Positions 1-11,533 are shown, counted from the stretch's first letter. The stretch: 64,000 nucleotides of DNA from Hygrophila difformis (GCA_030278955.1 JAOANR010000009.1:37326148-37390147); one strand, 5' to 3'. The notes: generated by a model from the letters alone, not told the origin. Numbers and translations are program-made.

Positions 1-549
1 TCGTTCCATTCTTTGAGAGAGTTAGGAAATTCCTTGTGTTCATACTGCATTTTTGAAGATCATTCTGTACACACGAGGTCTGAATTGCATTGATTCAACA
101 AGTTTTCTTGTTGGAAAAATCTTCTCTACAACACCCGATTGAAGAGGCTTTGTAGAAGCGTTCAAAGGTTGAAGGAGATGGATTCAGGAAGACTTCTATG
201 CCGAGTTGCCATGGTTCTTGAAGCCTGAACAATCAGAGAGTTCAAATTGGACAGGTACGTCCGGAGGCTGAAGTTGTGGGGGAGTCGCGACTACAGTCTG
301 TCTGCAAACAGGAAAGTATTGCATTAGAGTTTGAATTGATTGTTCTTGAGTCTTCTAGGTCTAGAGGTTTTCTTGAGTTTTAGTATAAGTCACCTGGATT
401 GGAATCCCCAGACGTAGATCCGTTGGATCGAACTGGGTTACCAAATTCTTGTGTTCATTACTTTCCGCTGCATTACACTGATTTGCACACACTATCGTTC
501 ACACCTCGTTTTAACCACCGCTCGACTACGCGCTTAACACAAGATTTCA
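1..549 (+). repeat. Copia-type LTR remnant (R/U5 end)
   Basis: The stretch reads like the 3' part of a plant Copia LTR: cysteine-poor non-coding text, a block around 400-480 with the usual 'ttcttgtgttcattactttccgc' style ending (quoted loosely), and a final CA at 548-549. It is followed by 'gggaccaacaagtg' (about 560-573), which in many Copia elements sits just before the tRNA-Met primer site, but the primer site itself is absent. The left end lies outside the window. Short ORFs here are not genes. Assignment rests on overall resemblance only. Confidence 0.45.
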
Positions 550-675
550 GTATTATCTGGGACCAACAAGTGCATTGGAATTTGTGCAAAATAGTAAAAG
601 TGAACACTTTTAATGTGATTTGAGAATAACTAAAATTCTAATCAAAACTTATATTATTTTAATTTATCTAAAAAT

Positions 676-744
676 GAAAAGTGCCCAAATTTCATGGGAC
701 ACCCCAAAAAGGAATAGTGGCCAAATTTCGCGGGACGGAGGGAG
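676..744. mobile_element. Stowaway-like MITE end (truncated)
   Basis: The segment ends in 'gggacggagggag' followed by TA, the typical terminal inverted repeat of Stowaway-type MITEs. The matching left terminus is not found upstream, so this is a one-ended relic. The interior contains two similar halves (aaatttcatgggac / aaatttcgcgggac). Confidence 0.5.
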
Positions 745-1236
745 TACTACTTATGTAGTCAGGCCCCACTATTTTTTTAGTTTTATTTTTATTTTATATA
801 TTCCCTATGTTTTTTCTATATATACTTTAGTTACCTGTATATATAGTGGTAGATTTAACTATTTTATATTTATTTTTTCTTATCTAATTCAAGTTCAAGT
901 ATGTAATTTTATTTTTTTATTTTCAAATTTTCTGTAATCTCATTGTGAAATTTTCTCTCTGAGTTATAAAAATTGTCCGACTAGTGGATCGTTAATCATT
1001 TTTTATGAATATATTTTCTTATAAAAATGACGCCCTTATCATATATAAAAATATACTTATAAATATTCAATTTCTCTATAAAACATACTTCTACATAACA
1101 GTATAACAAAAAAATTAAAATAAAAAATTAATTTATAGAGTATTTATTTTTAATTAGTCTTGTTATAGAGATTTATTTACGTAGTGCGTTGAACTCTGTA
1201 AGAAACAAAAAATTATCAATCATTAGGACCGGCGTC
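745..1236. other. AT-rich intergenic DNA, no gene seen
   Basis: Strongly AT-rich sequence with many stops in all frames. No coding similarity, RNA gene or repeat terminus was recognised. It forms the left flank of the Copia insertion; its last bases plus 1241 give the target duplication gtgag. Confidence 0.6.
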
Positions 1237-1241
1237 GTGAG

Positions 1242-1624
1242 TGTTGGAAAATATAATACTACGTACTTGAAGATAGGGTTGTGGATATATATATATATAT
1301 ATGAGTAGAGATTAAATTGACAAGGGGAAATGACAATATGAAAACTGATGGTGGCTTATGATGTGATGTAAACTAAGGGAGTAAATATATATTTGATAGG
1401 ATGATTACGTATGAGAGAATATAGATGTAGGCAATGAGAGTATATAGACAGGATTTTATTGCTTCTTTTCTCATAACAATTTCATGGTTACATCTCCCTT
1501 TTATAGAGGTAAGTACATGGCTTAGTCACAATAATCATAACCTAAATTGTGGACAAGTGTATCACACTTGGGATTAATTTGTTAAACCATGGACATGCAT
1601 TAGTTATAAAAATGCCACGTAACA
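1242..1624 (-). repeat. 3' LTR of the Copia element
   Basis: 383 bp terminal repeat with TG/CA ends. It is identical to the other LTR except that it has two fewer AT dinucleotides. It lies at the left because the element is reversed. Confidence 0.93.
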
Positions 1625-1637
1625 CTCCCCCTTGCAT
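1625..1637 (-). other. Polypurine tract of the Copia element
   Basis: Directly inside the 3' LTR the plus strand reads ctcccccttgcat. On the element's sense strand this is a purine run ending at the LTR boundary, the expected plus-strand DNA primer site. Confidence 0.8.
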
Positions 1638-1761
1638 GTCCATTACACGAAGAATATGCCTCGTTAAAACCTTACTAGGAAAAAACCCTATGGGAAAAAA
1701 ATCCTAATGAAGGAAAAAGAGTACAATATTCTTGTGTTTATTTCTCCCCCTGATTTGGGTA

Positions 1762-4700
1762 TCATTTCAAATCTCGAAGCCGTCGCATCCCAATTTTCTT
1801 CACAAGCTTCTCGAGTATCGTAGTTGGCAATGCCTTGGTTAATAGATCCGCTAAGTTCTCATCTGATCGAATTTGCTGCACATCAATTTCACCATTCTTT
1901 TGAAGATCATGAGTATAGAAGAATTTTGGTGAAATATGTTTAGTCCTATCTCCTTTTATATAACCCCCTTTCAATTGGGCTATACAAGCCGAATTATCTT
2001 CAAATAAAATAGTTGGGGGAATCTTTTCAAAGATTAAACCACAATTTTTCAATATATGTTGGGTCATTGACCTCAACCAAAAGCATTCTCGACTAGCCTC
2101 ATGGATTGCTAATATTTCGGCATGGTTTGATGAAGTAGCCGTTATTGTTTGTTTCATAGATCTCCATGAGATAGCAGTTCCTCCACACGTAAAGATATAA
2201 CCTGTCTGAGATTTGGCTTTGTGTGGGTCAGACAAATATCCTGCATCGGCAAAACCGATCAATTCATGTCGAGAATCTTTTGAGTAAAATAACCCAAGGT
2301 CGATTGTTCCCCGGAGATAGCGAAAGATGTGCTTTATGCCATTCCAATGTCGTCGAGTAGGGCAAGAACTAAATCTTGCAAGTAAATTAACAGCAAACGC
2401 GATATCAGGCCGCGTGCTATTAGCCAGATACATTAATGCACCAATTGCGCTTAAATATGGTATCTCTGGTCCAAGTTGTTCTTCATTTTCTTCTTTTGGC
2501 CTGAATGGATCCTTTATAGGATCAAGTGTCCGCACGACCATTGGATTACTTAACGGATGAGCATTATCCATTCGGAATTGTTTCAATATCTTTTGAGTAT
2601 AAGTTGACTGATGAACAAATATACCCTTTTCTAAATGCTCAATTTGTAAGCCAAGGCAAAATTTTGTTTTTCCGAAGTCCTTTATTTCGAACTCCTTTTT
2701 CAGATATTCAACAGCCTTTTTCAGCTCTTCAGGAGTTCCAATTAAATTCAAATCATCAACATAAACTGCAATGATTACAAATTCTGACCCATTTTTCTTT
2801 ATAAAGACACAGGGACATACAGGGTCATTTATATAACCTTCTTTTATTAAGCTTTCGCTGAGGCGGTTGTACCACATTCGGCCTGATTGCTTGAGCCCAT
2901 AAAGTGATTTTTGTAATTTAATGGAAAAAGTTTCTCTGGGTTTTAAGTTATAAGATTCGGGTAATTTAAACCCTTCAGGTATTTTCATATAGATATCCTT
3001 TTCCAATAAGCCATATAAGTAGGCAGTAACGACATCCATTAGTCTCATTTCAAGTTTTTCTCGTACTGCCAGGCTCATGAGGTACCTGAACGTTATCCCA
3101 TCCATAACCGGGGAATATGTTTCCTCAAAATCAATTCCCGGTCTTTGGGAAAATCCTTGGGCTACAAGCCTTGCTTTATATCTTGCAATTTCATTATTTT
3201 CATTTCTTTTTCTGACAAACACCCATCTATAACCAACTGGTTTTACATTTTCAGGTGTTTGGACTATAGGGCCGAATACTTTTCTTTTGTTCAGTGAATC
3301 CAATTCTGATTTAATTGCATCTTTCCATTTTGGCCAATCATCCCTTTGCCGACATTCATCAACTGATTTTGGTTCAGGATCCTCGTCATCTTTCATCATC
3401 TCAAGTGCTACATTGTATGCAAATGCTTGATCAACTTTGATTTCTTTTCGGTTCCAATATTTTCCAGAAGTGATATAATTGAAGGCAGTTTCAATAGTTT
3501 CACTTTCTTCTGGATTAGCATTTTCAGCATCAACTTCTTCAAAAGTTGAATTTGTTACCTCTTCAGGTTTTTCATCATCCACTTGTATAATTTTTTTCTT
3601 TCGTGGATTTTTATCTTTGGAACCCATTGGTCTGCCACGCTTATTTCGTGGAGCAGATTCATTAGCACTTGGAATTTGCCTATCGGGTACATTCATTTTA
3701 GCTGGTGCATTTGCTGCTGCAATATGAGATTTTGTAACTCTCGCAGCATCATTGAAAGCATCAGGTAATTGATTTGCAATTCTTTGCAAATGCACAATTC
3801 TTTGAACTTCTAATTCACATTGTTTTGTACGAGGATCACTGATATCGAGTGGTATTTTCCATGAAATTTCCTTTTTCAGTTGATCACTTCCTCCCCCTAA
3901 TGTCGGGAAATGTGATTCGTCAAAATGGCAATCTGCAAATCTCGCAGTAAAGAGATCACCCGTTGTTGGTTCAAGATATTTGATAATTGAGGGTGATTCA
4001 TACCCGACATATATGCCCAATCTTCTTTGAGGTCCCATTTTTGTCCGTTGGGGTGGTGCTATTGGTATGTATACCGCACACCCAAAAATTCGTAAATGAG
4101 AAATATTGGGCTCTTTTCCGGTTATAATTTGAGTAGGGGAGTAGTTATGATAGCTTGTCGGCCTTATTTTTATTAGTGCTGCTGCATGTAATATAGCATG
4201 TCCCCAAGCAGAGACAGGGAGTTTAGACTTCATCAATAAAGGTCTTGCAATTAATTGCAGTCTTTTTATTAATGATTCAGCCAGGCCATTTTGCGTATGC
4301 ACATATGGAACTGGATGTTCTACACTAATACCAACAGATGTGCAATAGTCATCAAATGCATGTGATGTATATTCTCCAGCATTGTCAAGGCGTATTTTCT
4401 TTATTGAATAATCAGGAAATTGTGCTCGCAATTTTATAATTTGCGCCAGTAGCCTAGCAAAGGCTAGATTGCGAGTTGACAATAGACAGACATGGGACCA
4501 TCTTGTTGATGCATCAATTAGTACCATAAAATATTTGAATGGTCCGCATGGTGGATCTATTGGTCCACATATATCGCCTTGAATTCTTTCCAAAAATGCA
4601 GGGGATTCAATTCCCACTTTAGCTAGAGATGGCCTGGTAATTAACTTTCCCTGATAGCAAGCAACACATGTAAACTCATTTGGATTGAGAATCATTTTAT

Positions 4701-5226
4701 TATTTAATTTATGGCCACTGGAATTTTCAATTATCCGCCTCAACATTACGCTGCCTGGATGTCCAAGCCTTTCATGCCAGGTTATAAATTCACTAGTAGC
4801 CTTTAAGCCTACTAGGTTATGTACTTCTCCGGCATGAATTTTTGTATAATATAATCCGGAGGTCAAAGATGGCAGCCTTTCATTGATAAATTTTTCACCA
4901 TTGATTGTTTGGGTAAGTAAAATATATTCATTTCCTGCCTCATTTAGGGTTTCCACGTGATATCCATTTTTTCGAATATCACCAAAACTTAGCAAGTTTC
5001 TTCGAGCCTTGCTTGAATATAGGGCATTTTCAACTGCCAATTTTGTTCCTTTAGGGAGAAATACAACTGCTCTTCCAGAGCCTTCAATACAATTTTCATT
5101 ACCGCTTATAGTTTTTACTGCGGTCTTTCCCAATTTTAAATGGGAGAAAAAGCTTTTGCTTTTCAAAATACTGTGCGTTGTTGCACTGTCAATGAGGCAG
5201 ATTTCATTTTTAGCTTGGCCATCCAT
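1762..5226 (-). CDS. pol: Copia pol polyprotein (PR-INT-RT-RH), open
   Basis: The reading frame is open from 5379 to 1762 (1205 codons). The first 33 codons lie in the LTR and the next few in the primer site, so I take the internal Met at 5226 (codon 52) as the likelier start. Numbering from 5379: protease motif LIDSATT near 62-68 (this lineage often has DSA for DSG); integrase zinc finger H202, H207, C238, C241; integrase core D269, D332, E368; reverse transcriptase with D782 and YVDD at 873-876; RNase H with D1045, E1088, D1128. No stop or frameshift interrupts any domain. The protein would be processed by its own protease, copy RNA to DNA and integrate it. The gag domain that normally precedes protease is absent. 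Lineage within Copia was not settled. Confidence 0.9.
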   Translation of the reverse strand: MDGQAKNEICLIDSATTHSILKSKSFFSHLKLGKTAVKTISGNENCIEGSGRAVVFLPKGTKLAVENALYSSKARRNLLSFGDIRKNGYHVETLNEAGNEYILLTQTINGEKFINERLPSLTSGLYYTKIHAGEVHNLVGLKATSEFITWHERLGHPGSVMLRRIIENSSGHKLNNKMILNPNEFTCVACYQGKLITRPSLAKVGIESPAFLERIQGDICGPIDPPCGPFKYFMVLIDASTRWSHVCLLSTRNLAFARLLAQIIKLRAQFPDYSIKKIRLDNAGEYTSHAFDDYCTSVGISVEHPVPYVHTQNGLAESLIKRLQLIARPLLMKSKLPVSAWGHAILHAAALIKIRPTSYHNYSPTQIITGKEPNISHLRIFGCAVYIPIAPPQRTKMGPQRRLGIYVGYESPSIIKYLEPTTGDLFTARFADCHFDESHFPTLGGGSDQLKKEISWKIPLDISDPRTKQCELEVQRIVHLQRIANQLPDAFNDAARVTKSHIAAANAPAKMNVPDRQIPSANESAPRNKRGRPMGSKDKNPRKKKIIQVDDEKPEEVTNSTFEEVDAENANPEESETIETAFNYITSGKYWNRKEIKVDQAFAYNVALEMMKDDEDPEPKSVDECRQRDDWPKWKDAIKSELDSLNKRKVFGPIVQTPENVKPVGYRWVFVRKRNENNEIARYKARLVAQGFSQRPGIDFEETYSPVMDGITFRYLMSLAVREKLEMRLMDVVTAYLYGLLEKDIYMKIPEGFKLPESYNLKPRETFSIKLQKSLYGLKQSGRMWYNRLSESLIKEGYINDPVCPCVFIKKNGSEFVIIAVYVDDLNLIGTPEELKKAVEYLKKEFEIKDFGKTKFCLGLQIEHLEKGIFVHQSTYTQKILKQFRMDNAHPLSNPMVVRTLDPIKDPFRPKEENEEQLGPEIPYLSAIGALMYLANSTRPDIAFAVNLLARFSSCPTRRHWNGIKHIFRYLRGTIDLGLFYSKDSRHELIGFADAGYLSDPHKAKSQTGYIFTCGGTAISWRSMKQTITATSSNHAEILAIHEASRECFWLRSMTQHILKNCGLIFEKIPPTILFEDNSACIAQLKGGYIKGDRTKHISPKFFYTHDLQKNGEIDVQQIRSDENLADLLTKALPTTILEKLVKKIGMRRLRDLK

Positions 5227-5265
5227 TTCTAAGACAGAACTCCGATAGAACTCCGGTAGAGATCC

Positions 5266-5280
5266 CTCGTGCTGATAACG
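5266..5280 (-). other. Primer-binding-site-like sequence of the Copia element
   Basis: Immediately inside the 5' LTR the sense strand reads cgttatcagcacgag. This is not the common TGGTATCAGAGC site but shares TATCAG, and may pair with an internal part of a tRNA. The element evidently used it, given its intact insertion. Confidence 0.55.
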
Positions 5281-5667
5281 TGTTGGAAAATATAATACTA
5301 CGTACTTGAAGATAGGGTTGTGGATATATATATATATATATATATGAGTAGAGATTAAATTGACAAGGGGAAATGACAATATGAAAACTGATGGTGGCTT
5401 ATGATGTGATGTAAACTAAGGGAGTAAATATATATTTGATAGGATGATTACGTATGAGAGAATATAGATGTAGGCAATGAGAGTATATAGACAGGATTTT
5501 ATTGCTTCTTTTCTCATAACAATTTCATGGTTACATCTCCCTTTTATAGAGGTAAGTACATGGCTTAGTCACAATAATCATAACCTAAATTGTGGACAAG
5601 TGTATCACACTTGGGATTAATTTGTTAAACCATGGACATGCATTAGTTATAAAAATGCCACGTAACA
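5281..5667 (-). repeat. 5' LTR of the Copia element
   Basis: 387 bp terminal repeat, upstream in element sense. It contains the promoter and an (AT)11 tract; otherwise it is identical to the left LTR. Confidence 0.93.
5541..5550 (-). promoter_or_regulatory. TATA box in the Copia 5' LTR
   Basis: The sense strand reads ctctataaaagggag, a strong TATA box about 120 bases into the LTR. Transcription would start some 30 bases downstream and run leftward through pol. The same motif is at 1498-1507 in the other LTR. Confidence 0.6.
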
Positions 5668-6857
5668 GTGAGAACAATAAATGAGAATTTGTAGTACCCA
5701 TGATTGTTACATTTTAATTTATAATCGTTCATTTTAATATCTCTTAAGAAAGAAATTAAATATCGGAAGAGTAACAATACAGAATCTCCCTTGGCAGTAC
5801 GTACTTCCATGCATTTGCAACCATTGATCACTTTTTTAATTGATGAACAGGATTTTATTTATGGGTATTTTGGTGATTTTCATGGACTTGTGAATTATGG
5901 GTCATGCTCTCTGTCTTTTTTGATCTTTTCAGTTAAACAATCAACGTACGGGGACAAAATTCATTACCCACCCTTCGGTTCAAGACTCAAGAGTACTTTG
6001 TTTATACTTCTATTATATTATTAAGGGAACTAGTATTACCCCGCCCAAATGGGCAGGATGTGGTATATGCAAAAATATATTAGTACTCCCTCTGTTCCGC
6101 GAAATTTGATTCGTTTCTTTTGGTCACAGTAATTTAGGTGGTAAGGTTTAGTAGTTAAAGTAGTATTGATATTTGGGGTTTATCATACTTATATAAGTTA
6201 AAATATAGTCAAATGAGATCTTATTAGATTCATCTCGTTGTGTATAGTTTTTAAATATCAAACTCTTTGAATTTTTACTTGTACCGAACTTAAATTATTA
6301 GTGGTTTAAAATGTACATTGGACTTTATGTTGGGTAAATCCGTAGCAAACATAATAACTGATAAATAAATAAATCAAATATTATAGAAATTATTATATAT
6401 TATCAAATTAATATTTATAATATATTATTAGACTATATAATAAAATATTTAAAGAAATAATTTAATAAATATTAATTTTGTATATAATAATATGATATTA
6501 GTTAGATATTTTACTCGCTACCAATATTATTTGATATTTCAATTCTAATCATTCGACCAAAGAGTTAAGCATTAAATGGTTGAAAAAACATTATAAATCT
6601 ATCAATAATTAATACAATTAAATATTCAAAATCATAATGTAAAGCAATGGTTTTTTTTGTGAACAATGCCAATTAATGGCGGCTAAAAGAAAAAGAAAAA
6701 CAAAAAGAAAAGAAAAGTATAATATTGTATAAGTTAATAATTTAAACCGGTATTATTGCATAGAGCCCAGCAAAATACATATTTTAAATTTGTTGATTAT
6801 TATAATTATTATAATTATCATCATGGTCCTACAACATAACTTATACACCTGAATTAT
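5668..6857. other. AT-rich intergenic DNA
   Basis: Right flank of the Copia insertion. It is very AT-rich, particularly 6340-6640, and no gene was recognised. A truncated Stowaway terminus lies at 6086. Short ORFs such as the one at 5791-6024 have no recognisable similarity. Confidence 0.6.
6086..6150. mobile_element. Stowaway-like MITE end (truncated)
   Basis: Begins with ctccctctgttccgcg after a TA dinucleotide, a Stowaway-type terminus. No matching inverted terminus is found downstream before 6858. The extent given is nominal. Confidence 0.45.
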
Positions 6858-7083
6858 CACTACAAGAATTATGCCTGTAGGCGAAGAATGTGGGTGAGGA
6901 ACATACTTTTCCTCGCTCGGAGGCGATGACTGGAGCGAGAGAACTGCTTCATCGCCTCGGAGGTGACGACGAGGGCGACTGTTATGAAGCTCATCGCCAC
7001 TATACACCATATTCTCACAATGTAACGAGGATAATGGCGATGAAAAAAATAATCCTCGACTGGGAACGAGAACTGTGGCAAGT
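6858..7083. repeat. CACTA left terminus and subterminal repeats
   Basis: Terminal CACTACAAG followed by about 200 bases in which aggcga, cgaggc, tcatcgcc and related motifs recur in both orientations. In this superfamily such subterminal motifs are transposase binding sites. Small ORFs here are by-products of the repeats. Confidence 0.62.
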
Positions 7084-7119
7084 AAATTAGCTTCCGTTGC
7101 CTTCTTCCAAATTTATTCT

Positions 7120-7892
7120 GATTAATTAAGCCCTAGCCCGCCCAAAGACAAAACCCTCCCCCAAATTCCAGCTGCTGTAATTGAGTTTTGTAAGATTGGA
7201 GAGTTTGATATCGAAGAACACAGCCTCCACCACCATTGTTGATCTTTCACGCCGATTCCTCTCCATCTCTCCAATCGCCCGTCCGCCGCTGCCGCCGTCC
7301 TCCCCATGGACGGTCGCCTGCGTACGCTACTCGCTTCCGGTCTCCAATCGTCAGCAGCCACGCTGCCCACAAGAGTCCGGCACCGCCCTCTCTTTGCTCG
7401 CCGCCCAAATCGCTAATCGCCGAGCCCTCTCCTCTGCCCATCGCACTCAACCCTTTAAAAACTCCAAGCCCTCAACAGCCACCACATTTCCAGGGTTTTT
7501 ATCTTTCACGTGTTGCTCGTGGTACTTGCTTCACATTGTTTATTTGCTTGTAAATTTATCTGAGATTATGCTATCTGTTTTCTTGCTTGGATTCCTGTCT
7601 ACAGAAATTATTTCTTCTATTTAGTTCAAAAACTTTCAATGAAGTCAATTATGTGACTGTATATTGGGCAGAGGTTTCCAGCACCATGTACAGTAGGACG
7701 AGGAATTTCTGGATTCCGAAATAATTGTGGTCGATTGATTATATAGTTTCCAACATTTCTGCCTCAATGTATTCCAGTTATTTGTAAATAGGACTGATTG
7801 ATCTTAGTTTGTGTTTCCATCTCCACACCCAACCTCTTGATAAATTTTGCATTACGTGTTTCTCTTTGTTGTTCTACTATGAATCTATAATG
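7120..7892 (+). other. Captured gene-like 5' region inside CACTA (unidentified)
   Basis: GC-richer sequence at 7120-7500 with C-rich, UTR-like composition, an ATG at 7304 and a run of basic, serine- and alanine-rich codons (for example MDGRLRTLLASGL) before an early stop, then AT-rich intron-like sequence. It looks like a 5' UTR plus first exon, perhaps of an organelle-targeted protein, carried by the CACTA element. A 147-codon ORF at 7181-7624 overlaps it without recognisable similarity. The gene of origin was not identified. The LINE target duplication begins at 7893. Confidence 0.35.
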
Positions 7893-8072
7893 AACAAAGC
7901 TGGTGGATTGCGGTGGAGAAAGCGAGCTGTGGCGACTGCGGTGGAGAAGGGAGCTGTGGCGACTTCGCTGGAAGGAGATGGTCTTAAGGTCTTGGCAGGG
8001 AAGGAAGTAGGGAGGAGTAGGGTTTTGGTGGTGCATAAGCGGCAGGGTTCCGTAGGCAATGGTCATCGTGAG

Positions 8073-9873
8073 ATGTCTTCAACTCCAGAAAGAGTGTTTG
8101 GAATATTTGTTGGTAATGTTAGTGTTGAGGTTGCGAACGGGAGTTTGCTCAGGGAGGTGGATAGGGTTGCTAGGGTTCGGCACTGGTTCATCCCAAACAG
8201 AAGGTGGCCTGACAAGGGGTTTAAGTTTGGGTTTTTCCGATTTAGCAGACACGAAGAGGCGGTGGCTGCTATCCGTCAGCTGAATGGGAGGGTGTGGATG
8301 GGGAAACCACTGAAAGTGAATTGGGCTTTCCCTAGTGGGAGGGGTTCTGGGGTGATTTTGGAGAGTGCGTCGGGTGGCCAAAAGAAGGAATCATGCACGG
8401 TAAGGAAGAGAGATAGAAGGGTCGAAATAAGGCAGAAGGTGGATTATAATGCATGGAGAGATGAACGGACATACGCCGAAGTTACCAAAGATGGAAGGAT
8501 CGGAAAACCAGTTGGAGGGATGATTAAGAGTGAAAATATCGTCGATCTTGCAGTTGCTCAGCATAACGTTGAATGGCTTCGGAGGTCGGCGGTGGTTGAT
8601 CTGAAGAACCTGGAAGTGTTATGGGGGGAGGTGATTAAAATCGATAAGGAAACCCTTCACCGGAAGAGATTCGATTGGGCTCGTCTGTTGGTAGCAGTGC
8701 ATGATTTGGCTATTGTTCCATCGGGGATTACGGTCAGAGTTGGCGAGTACGTAACGAGGGTTCGTATTGTCCCCAACTTCGGGGAAGCGGTTTTTCTTGA
8801 GGATGGCCCGGGGTAGGCCAGTTTGGGGTTGTCGGAGTTACATAGGGTTCCGATGGACGAGGGTGAAAAGGTGCCGGAGAAGGTAGAGCTAAGGAGGTTC
8901 GGGACTGCGCTGGTAGGGGAAGTGGAACGATCCCCCGATAAAGTACATGGGAAACTGGGGCAAATTAATGAGATTGCGGCTAGCTGTGATGCAAATGATG
9001 AGGCGTGCATCCATACCAAGCATGGGAATTACAAGGCTGATGAAGGTTCTCTGGGTGGGTGTGGGAGGTCGAATGGGCCTGATTCTAATGTGCCATTGGA
9101 TGATGGGCTTGGGGGTGCTAGTGGTAATGGGCCTTGGGAGGTGGATTTGGGAGATCCAATTGTGGAAGCCTTAGTCAGTAGACAAAATGAGCTGCTAAAT
9201 AACCCTGTAGAGCGGTCGAAAGGGTCGTCGCCCAAGTTTGGATCTTTTGAAGTTGTGGGCTCAGGCACAATAATCGATTCCTTGAGTGAAGATCCTGAAG
9301 TTAGAAACAATGAGGGAATGGAGTCGTTGGTGGAGGAGACTCCACTAGAAATTGATAGAGGGGGGTGCAAAATCAGGGAAGCGGGCAGTGGCTGGTCGGG
9401 GTTGAGGGGAGGCGACATGAGTGGGGATGAGGTAGTCGAGAAATTAGAGGCAGTGGGAGGGTTCCCTTCTGAGGTGGCCCATAATGAGGCATTGTCCCGA
9501 AATTCTTCCCAGGGGGATGTTGCGGCGTCGAATGCGGAGCATTTGGCAGAGTGGAGGGCTGTGAACGATGCTTTGAAAAAGGTTTTGGCAGGGAGGCCTA
9601 GGCCGACTCGGAGAGGTTGAATCAGAGGGGGGAAATTGGGGAGTGGGGGGGCGCAAAGTCAGTGGCAGAGGTTCGGTTAATAGGGGGTGTGAGGATGATG
9701 GTTTTGCCCGACTTCAGTTTGCAACACATAGGGCGAGAGATGGGGTGAAACTAGTAGATTATTCTGAAGCCGATGCCGTTTTAGGCCTAGCAGGGAAGTT
9801 GGGGTTGGGGTTGCTCAAGGAGAGGGAGGAAGCGTCCCGGAGGGCGAGGAAGGTATTGGAATGGGATATGTAA
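8073..9873 (+). pseudogene. LINE ORF1 (RNA-binding protein), broken
   Basis: The first Met inside the LINE is at 8073. The early part holds an RRM-type RNA-binding fold: an RNP2-like GIFVGNVS and an RNP1-like KGFKFGFFRF, followed by a basic region. In L1 elements ORF1 coats the LINE RNA as part of the retrotransposition particle. A TAG at 8814-8816 interrupts the frame, which continues in the same phase to a TGA at 9618-9620. The C-terminal part (around 9643-9873, ending in EREEASRRARKVLEWDM) is in another phase, so a frameshift lies near 9620-9640. No CCHC zinc knuckle was seen. Confidence 0.75.
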
Positions 9874-9908
9874 GAGGAGTTAGAGAGGGGGTGAGTTGCT
9901 GTGTTTCG

Positions 9909-11533
9909 ATGCAAATGAAGATAATTACATGTAATTTGTGTGGATTGAACGGGGGGATTAGGAGGCGGGCAGTTGGGAGACTGTGTAAGAAGATGAAACC
10001 TACTATTCTTTACTTCCAGGAGACAAAGATGGTCGAGGTACAGGGGAGATTGGTTGCTAGATTGTGGGGCTCGAAAGGATGTGAGTTCGCTTTTCAGTCG
10101 GCTCTTGGGAATGCAGGAGGGCTACTTATGGTCTGGGAAGAGTCTGGGTGCTCACTGGCCGTTGTTGAAAGGGAGCACCATTTTATGTGGGTTAAAGGTA
10201 GTATTAGTGGAATAGATGGGGTGGTTAATATCCTGTGTATACATGCTCCGAATGATAGAAGGGAGAGGGCCGAGTTCTGGAGCTCTCTGGTTAATAGATG
10301 TGAGGTTGGGAATGGGGAGCTATGGTGTCTCACCGGCGACGCAGTGACTTTGGAGAGTGAGAGGTTAGAGGAGAGTGGAGAGTTGGGATCTATGAGGGAG
10401 TTCAGGGCTTTTATTGATAGGATGGGGCTAGTAGATTTACCGATGGAGGTGGGTCAATTTACTTGGTTTGGGAGGGGTGGGAGGGCTGGTAGTCGGTTGG
10501 ATAGATTCCTACTTTTTCCGGGTTGGCTATGTCTAAGAGATGATGTTGTCTAGAGTAGATGTAGCATAGTGCTCTCCGATCATTACCCGGTTTGCTTGGC
10601 TTTTGAGGAGAAATCCTGGGGTCCGAAACAATTTCGGCTGTTCAATTATTGGATTGAGGATAGAGGTTTCTAATATGGTAAGGGAGGTGTGGGGGGAGGC
10701 AGGGAGTGGTAGAGAGACTATCAGGGGCGGTTCGTTTTGTGACAGGCTTCGTGCATTGAAGTGTAAGATTCGCGAGTTGGATGGTTATGCAGCGAGTGAA
10801 TTGGATAATAAATTGAATAGGCTTATGGTCGAAATTGGGGAGCTGGAAAATCGGTTTCAGGGGGATGGAACAGGCGAGGAGATCAGGGCCGCTTGGTTGG
10901 GGAGGAAAGAGGAGCTCAAAAAACTTTTACTGGCCGAGGAGAGACGTTGGCTGCAAAAATCGAGGATCCGATGGCTTAAAGAGGGTGACTAAAACACGCG
11001 ATTTTTTCATGCGATTACCACTATAAATAGGCGGAGGAACTTCATAGGGTCCATATATTGGAATGGGTCTGTGGTGGATGAGCCGAGATCGATTAAGGAG
11101 GCGGCGCTGGAATATTATAGGACCATCTTCTCAGAACCTGATGATATGACTTTCAGTGTGGGAGGAATTGGCTTCGGTAAAATAGGAGAGTCGGACAGCC
11201 GGTGGATAGATAGGGATTTTACAAAGGAAGAAATCCATGACGCGCTATGGAGTTGTGATGGAAACCAGGCACCTGGACCGGATGGGTTTAACTTGGGTTT
11301 TTTCAAGAAGTAATTGGATTATTTGAAAGGGGACGTATTGCGTGTCTTCAGGGACCTGGAGGTGGATGGCAGATTACCTAAGGATGTTGGGTCTTCATTC
11401 ATAGCGCTCATCCCTAAGGTGGATAGGCCAAAGGATTTTGATGAATTTAGACCTATCTCCTTGGTGGGAAGTATCTACAAGTTGATAACGAAGGTACTTT
11501 CGAGGTGGCTACAGGGAATGTTAAGTGGGTTAG
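9909..11533 (+). pseudogene. LINE ORF2, N-terminal part (endonuclease, RT start), broken
   Basis: Opens with MKIITCNLCGLNG, the start of an APE-like endonuclease that nicks target DNA. Further endonuclease motifs are QETK (near 10017), TGD (near 10333), the RLDRFL motif near 10500, and SDHYP near 10578 beyond a stop at 10550-10552. RT-proximal text follows: DGNQAPGPDGFNLGFFKK, then IALIPKVDRPKDFDEFRPIS. Stops at 10990 and 11311 and a frameshift near 10600 disable it. The frame is cut at 11533 by the LTR insertion and resumes at 16306. Confidence 0.8.

Larger units (their letters stand above)
1242..5667 (-). mobile_element. Young Copia LTR retrotransposon without gag
   Basis: A complete LTR-to-LTR element on the minus strand, 4.4 kb. 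Its LTRs (1242-1624 and 5281-5667) both have TG/CA ends and are flanked by a perfect 5 bp duplication, gtgag, at 1237-1241 and 5668-5672. By eye the two LTRs differ only in the length of an (AT)n tract (9 versus 11 units), which implies very recent insertion. The interior holds one long open reading frame covering protease, integrase, reverse transcriptase and RNase H. There is no gag: the primer-site region runs straight into protease. It would need capsid protein from another element to move. Confidence 0.95.

Noticed and set aside
7181..7624. 147-codon ORF as an intact gene
   Set aside because: No recognisable domain; C-rich UTR-like start and hydrophobic AT-rich end; an upstream part of a captured gene region rather than a gene.
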